Shown one piece after another: positions 48,101 to 58,488 of a stretch of 64,000 nt of DNA. The translations under genes were made by a program, and so were the position numbers. The stretch lies in the NCBI GenBank assembly GCA_950097015.1, contig CATNEN010000011.1:4120501-4184500 (forward strand), written 5' to 3'. The first letter of the stretch is position 1, and every line of letters begins with the position of its first letter. The notes beneath the pieces were generated by a model, which was not told where the DNA came from, did not search any database, and saw nothing but the letters and a program-made list of their open reading frames with translations. Source of the stretch: Macrostomum hystrix. Lineage: Eukaryota; Platyhelminthes; Macrostomidae.

Positions 48101-51100
48101 TTAGTCTATTGTTGATCCCACCATATCATCAAATAATCCCCAAATGCGTTCGTGTTTAGGCATAGTTTTAGGCATACTTCCAACTAGCCCAAGATTGTCT
48201 GACACGATAGATGCGTGACTTACAACTGGTTTAGATCTCAAGCTGAACTACGAGCTATGTTTAATTTCTGGCTCGGGTTAAACTACTTCGCTAGCATCAT
48301 CTTCCTTTCAGATAATCATTTATGTCGCAGAATTATGACTAACTCACAACTGGAGACACAAAATGTTAGACAGGATTATATACTGTTAGACAGAAGTATA
48401 TACTGTTAGACAGGATTATATACTGTTAGACAGAAGTATATACTGTTAGACAGGATTGTATACTGTTAGACAGAAGTATATACTGTTAGACAGGATTGTA
48501 TACTGTTAGACAGGAGTATATACTGTTAGACAGGATTGTATACTGTTAGACAGGAGTGTATACTGTTAGACAGGATTGTATACTGTTAGACAGGAGTACA
48601 TACTGTTAGACAGGAGTACATACTGTTAGACAGGAGTACATACTGTTAGACAAATCCGCGTCTCAAACTATGCAAGCCTGATGACAGAAACAAACATCTG
48701 TTTCTATCCAGTAAATCATCAATTATTCCTAGAAAATTGGAGAGCTGAGTCAGGCAAATTTGAAGTTGAGCAGGCTGCATGCTCTGTTGAGAAAATCCAC
48801 TGAATAAACTAAATGATATGTGGACAGAAAATGAATAGGTGATGGAGCTGAAAGGAAGAATATTGCTGAATCGTGGGGGGCTCGCTTCAGAAGCTGTGTC
48901 AGTCCACCCACTCGATTTTCCTCAAACGTCTATTTCCTCTTCTCCTGGAAACTTTTATTCCGAGTCAAATGAATAGTTGGGGTTGCAGGGAACGGCAGTT
49001 GAAAGTGGTCCGTGTGTGCGGGCTCCACAGATCTGAAGCGCATGCTTTTAAGGCTCTTAGAAGGGAAAGAGGAATAAAGAATTATACACTTGCTGTGCCT
49101 GATTCATCCGACTATAATTGTGTGCACACTTGAGGGCTGTAGATCAGGGTTGAGGGGAGAGACGGGGCAGTAGATCAGGGTTGAGGGGATAGACGGGGCT
49201 GTAGATCAGGGCTGAGGGGAGAGACGGGGCAGTAGATCAGGGCTGAGGGGAGAGACGGGGCAGTAGATCAGGGTTGAGGGGATAGACGGGGCTGTAGATC
49301 AGGGCTGAGGGGAGAGACGGGGCAGTAGATCAGGGTTGAGGGGATAGACGGGGCTGTAGATCAGGGCTGAGGGGAGAGACGGGGCAGTAGATCAGGGCTG
49401 AGGGGAGAGACGGGGCAGTAGATCAGGGTTGAGGGGATAGACGGGGCAGTAGATCAGGGTTGAGGGGATAGACGGGGCAGCAGATCAGGGTTGAGGTGAG
49501 AGACGGGGCAGTAGATCAGGGTTGAGGGGATAGACGGGGCAGTAGATCAGGGTTGAGGGGATAGACGGGGCAGCAGATCAGGGTTGAGGTGAGAGACGGG
49601 GCAGTAGATCAGGGTTGAGGGGATAGACGGGGCAGTAGATCAGGGTTGAGGGGATAGACGGGGCAGCAGATCAGGGTTGAGGGGATAGACGGGGCAGTAG
49701 ATCAGGGTTGAGGGGAGAGACGGGGCAGCAGATCAGGGTTGAGGGGAGAGACGGGGCAGTAGATCAGGGTTGAGGGGATAGACGGGGCAGCAGATCAGGG
49801 TTGAGGGGAGAGACGGGGCAGTAGATCAGGGTTGAGGGGAGAGACGGGGCAGTAGATCAGGGTTGAGGGGAGAGACGGGGCAGTAGATCAGGGTTGAGGG
49901 GAGAGACGGGGCAGTAGATCAGGGTTGAGGGGAGAGACGGGGCAGTAGATCAGGGTTGAGGGGATAGACGGGGCAGCAGATCAGGGTTGAGGGGAGAGAC
50001 GGGGCAGTAGATCAGGGTTGAGGGGAGAGACGGGGCAGTAGATTAGGGTTGAGGGGAGAGACGGGGCAGTAGATCAGGGTTGAGGGGAGAGACGGGGCAG
50101 TAGATCAGGGTTGAGGGGAGAGACGGGGCAGTAGATCAGGGTTGAGGGGAGAGACGGGGCAGTAGATCAGGGTTGAGGGGAGAGACGGGGCAGTAGATCA
50201 GGGTTGAGGGGAGAGACGGGGCAGTAGATCAGGGTTGAGGTGAGAGACGGGGTAGTAGATTAAGGAAGAGGGGAAGAGACGGAGTAGTAGATTGGGGTTG
50301 AGGGGGAATTGATTGGGTAGGAGATTGGGGTAGAGGGGAGAGAGATGGGGTAGGAATTCAAGTACAAACGAAGTCAGTAAAGCATATTCGCTCCTACGCA
50401 AACTAGATAATTCTTAAATCTGCAAAGAAAATTCTCAGGGTGGAATAAAAAATGGAGTTCAGGTAAAAATAAACAATTCAGCGATGCAGACACTAATGCC
50501 ACAAGATTTTAGTAGCCCAAAGCAGTAACTTTGGGGGGAAAATCTTTGAATTTTTTACCTTAACGTTATTTACATTCCTCCGACCCGAAACGTAAAACTT
50601 TGGATTTACGTCCCTGTGATGTTCACGTTCCTGTAATGTTTTTCTTGCTGCAACAAATCCCATAGCATCTGGGGAGATATATCCCTACACCTGCAGAGTT
50701 TGTATCTGCGCTTTGCTTTCAAGAATTCTGCCTATACAGTTTTTGACGTCTAAATATGAAGTTGTAACCGTAAAATATTGCATTAGGGTGTAACTAAAAG
50801 GATTTTACGATGAAACAACTCACACTTAATGGTTGGAGAAACCTGTCACTGACTCGCTTTTAACCTTTTTTATTGAAGGATTCTAACTTTTAATATTCTA
50901 GAGTATCTCTCACTCTCTCCCTCTCTCACTCTCCCACTCTCTCACTCTCTCACTCTCTCCCTCTCTCACTCTCTCACTCTCCCACTCTCTCACTCTCTCA
51001 CTCTCTCACTCTCTCACTCTCTCCCTCTCTCACTCTCTCACTCTCCCACTCTCTCACTCTCTCACTCTCTCACTCTCTCACTCTCTCACTCTCTCCCTCT

Positions 51101-54100
51101 CTCACTCTCTCACTCTCCCACTCTCTCACTCTCTCACTCTCTCCCTCTCTCACTCTCTCACTCTCCCACTCTCTCCCTCTCTTACTCTCTCACTCTCTCA
51201 CTCTCTCACTCTCTCACTCTCCCACTCTCTCACTCTCTCACTCTCTCACTCTCTCACTCTCCCACTCTCTCACTCTCTCACTCTCTCACTCTCTCACTCT
51301 CCCACTCTCTCACTCTCTCACTCTCTCACTCTCTCCCTCTCTCACTCTCTCACTCTCCCACTCTCTCACTCTCCCACTCTCTCACTCTCTCACTCTCTCA
51401 CTCTCTCACTCTCTCACTCTCTCACTCTCTCACTCTCTCCCTCTCTCACTCTCTCACTCTCCCACTCTCTCACTCTCTCACTCTCTCACTCTCTCACTCT
51501 CTCACTCTCTCCCTCTCTCACTCTCTCACTCTCTCACTCTCTCACTCTCTCACTCTCTCACTCTCTCACTCTCTCACTCTCTCACTCTCTCACTCTCCCA
51601 CTCTCTCACTCTCTCACTCTCTCACTCTCTCACTCTCTCCCTCTCTCACTCTCCCACTCTCTCACTCTCTCACTCTCTCACTCTCTCCCTCTCTCACTCT
51701 CTCACTCTCCCACTCTCTCCCTCTCTTACTCTCTCACTCTCTCACTCTCTCACTCTCTCACTCTCCCACTCTCTCACTCTCTCACTCTCTCACTCTCTCA
51801 CTCTCCCACTCTCTCACTCTCTCACTCTCTCACTCTCTCACTCTCTCCCTCTCTCACTCTCTCACTCTCCCACTCTCTCACTCTCCCACTCTCTCACTCT
51901 CTCACTCTCTCACTCTCTCCCTCTCTCACTCTCTCACTCTCCCACTCTCTCACTCTCTCACTCTCTCACTCTCTCACTCTCTCACTCTCTCCCTCTCTCA
52001 CTCTCTCACTCTCTCACTCTCCCACTCTCTCACTCTCTCACTCTCTCACTCTCTCACTCTCTCACTCTCTCACTCTCTCACTCTCTCACTCTCTCACTCT
52101 CTCACTCTCTCACTCTCTCCCTCTCTCACTCTCTCACTCTCTCACTCTCCCACTCTCTCACTCTCTCACTCTCTCACTCTCCCACTCTCTCACTCTCTCC
52201 CTCTCTCACTCTCTCACTCTCTCACTCTCTCACTCTCTCACTCTCTCACTCTCTTACTCTCCCACTCTCTCACTCTCTCACTCTCTCACTCTCTTTCTCT
52301 CTCACTCTCACTCTCTCACTCTCTCACTCTCTTTCTCTCTCACTCTCACTCTCTCACTCTCTCACTCTCTCACTCTCTCACTCTTTCACTCTCTCACTCT
52401 CTCACTCTCCCTCTCTCACTCTCTTACTCTCTCACTCTCCCTCTCTCCCTCTCTCACTCTCTCACTCTCTCACTCTCTCACTCTCTCACTCTCTCACTCT
52501 CCCTCTCTCACTCTCTTACTCTCTCACTCTCCCTCTCTCCCTCTCTCACTCTCTCACTCTCTCACTCTCTCACTCTCTCACTCTCCCTCTCTCACTCTCT
52601 CACTATCTCACTCTCTTACTCTCTCACTCTCCCTCTCTCCCTCTCTCACTCTCTCACTCTCTCACTCTCTCACTCTCTCACTCTCTCACTCTCCCTCTCT
52701 CACTCTCTTACTCTCTCACTCTCCCTCTCTCCCTCTCTCACTCTCTCACTCTCTCACTCTCTCACTCTCTCACTCTCCCTCTCTCACTCTCTCACTATCT
52801 CACTCTCTCACTTTCATAAAAACTCCATAAGTCTCCACCCTTTCATTTCTTAGTATCGCTGTCTCAGGATCTTATTATTCATCTTCTTATTTTCACATAC
52901 AGTCGGTACGCAGACATCTTTTTACCTTTCGTTTCTCCTTCTCCCTAACCCTCTGTAATATTATACTCTGGCTTTTCGGGGAATATCCTTATCTAAGGTG
53001 CTGGCAGGCAAAAAGGAAACAAATGATTTCCCTATTGCAGTGTCTCAACTCTAATTAAGAGGAAAAGCTGGCACTCTCCCATTGGATTGCAGGTCAATTT
53101 CCTAACCCCCAGTAATGCATAGCTGAACTAGCCATTCATACATTTCTTGTTGCTTTTTTTCGCACTATGTACAATCTTTGCGATAATGCCAAACAGGAAA
53201 ATCGGTTGGTCAGCTGGGTCACTGTATGGTGTGGCCGGCAATAGTGTGAATCCTGAGGCATTTATGACCTTAGATAATTATTCGTTCATTTATTCCTCTC
53301 TTACTGTCTGTTTAGATCAGTTAATTCTTATTATGGGAATCATGCAAGCCACGTGTTGGAAAATGCTTAATGGAAATGACTTCACTTTAGCAATAGTTAA
53401 TAAATTTTAAAACAACGTTATTTTTTTCTTTTACTTGTAATTTTACTTTTTGTAACGTTTAACTTCTTCTTTGACTTTAACTGCATTGTGCTCTACTTGT
53501 CAGTAGAGTAGTTGAGAAATTTTGTTACTAAAGAGAGAAAAAAGCTAAACCAGATACGCTAGCTTTGACTGAAACGGGAGTTGAAGTAGTTATAGATTGT
53601 TGAGGAGAGTATAAAGCGGAGAATAGATGAGTAAGACTGGGAGAAGTGAGACTAGATACCCTCGATAAGAATCGATAAGGATTTGTCTTTCCGGTTTCTA
53701 GATTCAAAGCTCCATGAATGAGCTGCACCAAAAAGCTCCAACTAATAGGCTTACCATGCAGGTTGACAGTTGTCTCACAAATCAATGTTTCTATCGATTC
53801 TTTGTTGCTGTCCTCGGTGACTAATTCGCATCCTTCAAGCTGACGACGCTTTGGACTCGAGGCCTCTTCGTAGGTCTCATCGAAATGGCTGCAATCGCTC
53901 GGCTCTTCCTGACTGCAGGTGCCGTTGTTGTTGGCGTCCCAGTTTTCGCATCGATCGCGAGACACTAGTCGATCTTCCACTTTCTCACTCTCGCCCTCGC
54001 TGGCTGTGACAAACGAGTCGCAGCAAGAGCTCTCAACGGCTGTCAGATAACAGCAGCCGGATGACTGCGATGCTTCTGAGCAAGGAGATTTAGGAGCGGC

Positions 54101-55726
54101 CTCCTCAACTTCCTCTTCAGCGATAGGGAACAGACAACGACTGCTGCCCTCAAGCCAGCCATTGTTTGCCCGCAGAATTGCTTGAATCTTCAAGTACTCG
54201 GCATGCTGATCCGCAGTCTCTTCATTGCCGTCGGTATCACAACTTGAGTCGCTATCGTGGTCCGGTCTAGCTGGCAGCGGAGGCGGCGGTGGTGGAATGA
54301 AGAAGTTGTCGTCTAGAGTGGCATTCGCACTTTCGGCGCACGGGCTTGTCGACCAAAGTTTCTCCTCCTGGTGAAAATCGAAGCCCCACTCCTCATTTTG
54401 ATCTTCTTCTTGTTCATCCCACAAGAGAGCCTTCCGACCAGAGGACGCCCAGTGCCGCGGTGTTGGTGGCGGCGGCTGCTGCTGCTGCTGCTGCTGCAAA
54501 ACTTGATGACCCTCTAAAATCGCCGATTCACCACCTTGAGGACTCGACTGACCATCAGGAGATGGTCGTGAGGCAAATTCGTTGGCATCCGCCTCGTCCG
54601 CACCCTCTTCCGTGTCTTCACTGTCACCTCCATCATTGTAGACACTCTTGTCGCCTCCTCGACTGTCCGCGCTACCATTTTCCAGCAGCCGTTTGCGCAG
54701 GTTTTCCAGATCGGCGCGAATCTCAGCCAAACGATCCAGCACGTCGGCATAGTTCAACGGCGGTTGTCGCTGCTCAAACTTTTCTTCTTGCTGCTCAGAA
54801 ACTTCCGATGAGGCAACAATTGTCGTTGGAGTCGACGGCGCTGATGGCAGCAGAATCGGAGGTTGGGCTGCCGCAGGAGCATATAGCCAGGTGAAAACTG
54901 ACGCCGCACATCGTCGCAGAGTCTGTTCACTAGATTTCAAGGCTTCATTTGGCTGATTCGATTGATCGATGGTAGCTTCTTCCTGGAGCAGCTGAAGCTG
55001 CTGAGGTGGAGTTCTTCCAGGTTGCTGATCAGCCGTCAAGTCCGCCGCCTCTTGTCGTACAATCAGTGTTATCTGGTGTTCGTCTTCACTTGCAACTGTC
55101 AACTGATCAACTTGCTGCAAAACTTTCTCAATGCTAGACTCATTCAATGCATCGACAACATTTGACTTGCTGTCAGTTGTACTATCCTGGATGCCTCTGT
55201 GTTGAGGAATTCTCACACCGATGCTTGCCTGCAGACTGCGCTTAAAGAAACCCTCGACACCGACGGCACCGCTGGGTCGAGCGTCATCCCAGTTGGCGTC
55301 AGCGGTCGAGATGGTCGCTGCAGAGCAGTTTACTCGAAACCAGAAGCCGGCGTACTGACGCCTGACATAGGCGGCATAGCTGTGCAGACAGCGCGAACCA
55401 GTTGCTGCGCTGCCACCGTTAGAGCTGCTGCCCAGCTGCACCCGCCGCTCCAGGTCTCGGTTGTAGTCGTCGATTGTCAGAGACGGCAATTTCAACAGTG
55501 GCGGCGGCGGCGGCGGCTGCTGCGCCGGCGCTGGAGACGACGGAGACAAAGAAGATTCCTTCAAGCTCTGCTGCTTATTCTCGTTCGACGTAGAGGACTG
55601 CATTCGCTGCTTCTGTCCCCGGTAGCCAACCGCGGCAGCCGTGACCGCGGCGGCTGCTGCGGCCGCTGCTGCAACGGCTGTTCTGCTTCCGCGTCGGCTT
55701 GGCAGAGCTAGGAACCTGCTGAACAT
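39534..55726 (-). CDS. Large low-complexity scaffold protein with C-terminal MYND-like zinc cluster, AJM1-like
   Basis: Four exons read right to left: 53755-55726, 44480-45163, 41779-43144 and 39534-41472. Join phases agree throughout (1, 1, 2), giving 1986 residues. The exon 2 donor could instead be at 44495, also phase 1. The start chosen is MFSRFLALPSRRGSRT at 55726; an acceptor at 55818 implies a 5' untranslated exon upstream. Much of it is disordered, with poly-Ala, poly-Gln, poly-Pro and acidic-Ser runs. Better-formed parts are a coiled-coil-like NYADVLDRLAEIRADLENLR, the exon 3-4 join AICRQICVHPTRSLSRLELP, a Cys/His cluster (CSNPRC, CPNCPAVGYCSDPC, HWAAHSRVC) of MYND type, and a folded-looking C terminus (RRGVSLRHHYPLLYASASEF). 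From memory this layout recalls the AJM1 apical-junction family; treat that as a suggestion. Confidence 0.7.
41490..41650 (-). mobile_element. SINE family B copy next to a splice acceptor
   Basis: On the - strand it ends with the SINE block cagtccatggactg, 17 bases before the acceptor of the scaffold gene's last exon. The head is decayed (gaggtcaggagttcgagtct-like). The remaining pyrimidine tract, gtacttttttactcag, is not SINE sequence. Confidence 0.7.
43300..43680. other. GC-rich stretch in intron 2 of the scaffold gene
   Basis: A compositionally distinct patch, open on the - strand in frame with exon 3, but lying beyond the acceptor at 43145. The translation is rich in Gly, Pro and Cys without a family. 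It may be part of an inserted element; no ends were identified. Confidence 0.35.
43700..43925 (-). mobile_element. Possible third tRNA-derived SINE family
   Basis: On the - strand it has an A-box-like gtgagtgggtcagtggccaa and a B-box-like ggtcgctggttcgtacctcc at a tRNA-like distance. The piece upstream (tttttggagatacag) recurs inverted at about 33817. Confidence 0.5.
46030..46140 (+). pseudogene. WD40-repeat-like fragment
   Basis: One + strand frame reads AGDAVAVLAMSADGKATMSG, then SASDGGKLLAG, which has the spacing of a WD40 blade (x-V-x-x-x-x-x-S-x-D-G-K-x-x-x-S-G-S). No second blade, splice sites or WD dipeptide is visible. It may be chance. Confidence 0.25.
46718..47405. repeat. 30-bp minisatellite with a 180-bp higher-order period
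   Basis: About 23 nearly identical copies of a 30-base unit starting catatacaccactctagct. A single-base variant (agcatgggca instead of agcatgagca) occurs at 46897, 47077 and 47257, exactly 180 bases or six units apart. It lies in intron 1 of the scaffold gene. Open frames on both strands (MSMSIYTTLA; MLIARVVY) are by-products. Confidence 0.97.
47430..47805. repeat. 20-bp minisatellite with a 100-bp higher-order period
   Basis: About 18 copies of the 20-base unit taggaatgtaacctgttaga. A pair of variant units (tataacctg, then tgtaccctatt) appears at 47581 and again at 47681, five units apart. The first copies near 47430-47520 are more diverged. Confidence 0.93.
48360..48655. repeat. 20-bp minisatellite (gttagacaggattatatact)
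   Basis: About 14 copies, alternating between gattgtata- and gagtatata-type units. The core tgttaga is shared with the array at 47430-47805, so the two may have a common origin. Confidence 0.92.
49133..50340. repeat. 30-bp G-rich minisatellite
   Basis: About 39 copies of a 30-base unit beginning ggttgaggggagagacgggg. Variants (gatagacgg, cagcagatc, gaggtgaga) recur in patterns that suggest block duplication. Decayed units end it near 50340. Confidence 0.95.
50900..52815. repeat. 8-bp polypyrimidine satellite (ctctcact)n
   Basis: Nearly 1.9 kb of ctctcact units mixed with ctctccct and ctcccact. The + strand is almost pure pyrimidine. It lies in intron 1 of the - strand scaffold gene, so the transcript would be purine-rich (gagtgaga) here. 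Assembly length in such a stretch is uncertain. Confidence 0.97.
52816..53754. other. Unique intron sequence next to the scaffold gene's first coding exon
   Basis: No repeats or recognisable exon. The open frame continues past the donor at 53754 into the intron, down to about 53528; the donor (catg|gtaagc) is strong and its phase fits the next exon. Confidence 0.5.
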
Positions 55727-55818
55727 GTCGACTCTGCCGCTACCGCTGCGACCATTCTCTGCTCTGAGATCTGGAATCTGCTTCGAAACGTTCGCTTGTG
55801 TTACTGAAAGGACTCTCT

Positions 55819-58488
55819 GAAAGAAACCTGTCAATGTATGCCACTTTTGTCTGCGCAATATTCGTCAACAAGCTGCTTTGTCAGTAGCGCTTCTCCCGAC
55901 TGCTCTTGCATTCCACACCCCCGTTTGAGCATGAGAAATAGGACAGAACAGCCGGCGTGGGGTGGCTGCAGCGGCTTCCCGCAGCTCAGAACTCCCTCCC
56001 AACCCACTCCCCCACCCCCTCGCCCTCCCTCTGAACTCTAGAAGGCATTCCTCATTCAATAGCCTATGCAGTGACGACTTTACTCCCACCAACCCCCACC
56101 ACCAAAGGGATATCCCCTATACGCCTGCCTTCGTCTCGCCTTCTCCCCCCTCAGAACTCTTTCTCTGTCTCTGTCTCCCCATTTTTCTTCCGTCGGCTTC
56201 GCCGTTTCGCCTTTCACAATGCCCGGGCTTCCTCGGGGTAGCCGATATAGCAATCCGTTCGTTTCAAGCACTGCTGATCAATACCGCTGTCTGATATTGG
56301 CACAATCTGAAGCACAAAATTTGGCCAAGTGCTTCACTCCAAGCAACAACAAAAACTCGGTCGGCGCCAATACTTCAATTATCAAGCATTACACGCTTGG
56401 TACAATATAGGATCCCTCTATCTTGGCCCTTCTACTCTGTGACACAGGGGGATATAGGGGAACACGATATAGGGGCAGATAGGTACAGTCAGTTTTCGAT
56501 ATCCCACAAGCTTGATTGCCACAACCCCACTTATATCTCCTATTTCGCCTGAAATCAAAGTGCGCTCAATGCGTGAACAAGGATTGGGACTATAAGCGTA
56601 CGGGGTGCAGACACTTGCTGTGGAGACTACACCACCCAGAATGCAGCGTTAAGTACGCTGAACTGCTGAACCAATTTGAGTCTCCAACCGCCTCTCTCTG
56701 TCTCTCCATAGAGTACAACACAGCAAAAGTGAACAAAATAAGATCACGAATGCACACCAGGGTATTGCTGAGGACAGATTGTATAGATTGAGCACTACTG
56801 TTTTGAGTCGCTGCTTTTGTTTTAAACAATAGCGTCGTTTATAGCATGCGACCCATTTTATTCTGCTCTGGGGGGGTTTCAGGGTTTGTTGTAAATCCCG
56901 CGCACTCGTCTTAATCCGCTCACAAACCTGAAGCAGCTCAGCTAGCTTGTGAGCTATGGCAGGCAAATGTGTGCTCAAACTCTCCTATTTGATCTTGAGA
57001 ACCTGCAGCAGACATTGAGCAAGCACACGACACCACTGAGAGAGGAGAGAAAAGTTTACCTAAGTTAAGTTTTGAGCATTCAAATATGGTTTTCCATTTA
57101 ATAACAGACCGCAGTTTTCTACTGAATTTTCAGTTCGCTTCAGTGCATCCGAAAATTTTCCTTTTTTCTTGGCCCAAAAAACATAACAGTTTTATGAATT
57201 TGGAAGCAATACATTTCCAGAAACATGCTACAAGTAATAAAAGCTGCTACTTTTTATTTGGAGAAAGTTCAAATCAAAGTAAAGGTCGCTGTACTGTTGA
57301 AAACGCTGTTAAACAAAACTTAAAAAATAGCTTTGGCTGAGTGACCATGGTGACCATGTTGTCTGAGTTGAGTCTGAGTTGGGGCCAACCTCCAAGGCAC
57401 AGTGGGAATGTACAGTGCCTGAAAATTAGATATTCAAAATGATTGAAACGGCCCAATCCATTTTTATTTTTAACAATGCGAGGCTTTACAGTAAAAATAC
57501 TACGAGCGTTTTCAAATACGTATACCTACATTTTTTCTGTACTCTTATCGTTTCAAATATTCCACAAGCTAAAATTTTCTGCTCTATCCAATGAAACAAC
57601 TTCCAGACTCATAAAACATCGGCATCGTCAAGATATTAAACGATTCTCGCCAGAGTGTCTGGTGGCAAAAACCACCAATATCGTGGTCTTTGTACTAGGG
57701 ATCAGTGATTTAGAACACTTTTAAGCTAGGACAATAGTGATTGCGAATGTGTTAAATTAGCAACAAAGGGCATTTTGCCAGTCACGTTGTATAGATAAGA
57801 TATACGAGCGTATATCCTTCTTGCAGGCAGACTTCCAAACTTTTCTCGTCGTCTGGGTTGACAGAAATGTACTTTAAACACTATTGCGTGTGAAGCGCTG
57901 AACCATCGACTTTTATCATTGACAATAGTTGGTATTGCTATGGTACTACTAACACATGGGTAGGGATTCTACGCACCCTACTGACACTGACTTCAGATGG
58001 CTGAACTGATTTCTCAGAGCTGGTATCATATATTATTTATAGTTAAGTTACAAGCGAATCTCATCCCTACACTTTTGGGAATCGCCTAGAACCAGATCGC
58101 TTCTAGTTCCAGATTCTATTTAATTAAATTATTTATAAGGTGAAATTTTATTTTTCAAACCTAACTACTAGCGACGCGCGATAAGTAGAGTAACAGGCAG
58201 ATATTTTTGGTCGGTTATCAGTCCAAGACAAGCTTTCAATAGACAATCCCTGAATGTACACCAAAGTCACAAAGCAAAGGTGCAGATTTTACATAGCTTA
58301 TGACAGATAAAATGTACCCAAAAGGTTCTTAGGTTCAAAGGGTATAGCACCAGCATGACATTTAGAAAGGCCATATTCATAGTCCAGCCAGTCAGTTCGT
58401 TCATTTCACGCCCTAGCTAGTGAAACTCGCAGGGTTGCAGAAAGTTTTTTGAGTACTTTCTCGCTCTGGAAACCGCCCACTCTCAAAC
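55819..58488. other. Intergenic stretch between divergent genes
   Basis: It contains a C/T-rich patch at about 55900-56220, probably upstream or 5' intron sequence of the scaffold gene, and a SINE A fragment at about 57375-57425 (ggccaacctccaaggcacag). No gene is supported in the rest. Confidence 0.45.

Noticed and set aside
50900-52815. Polypyrimidine tract as a CRISPR array or origin
   Set aside because: It has no spacers and the setting is a eukaryotic intron; it is a simple 8-bp satellite.
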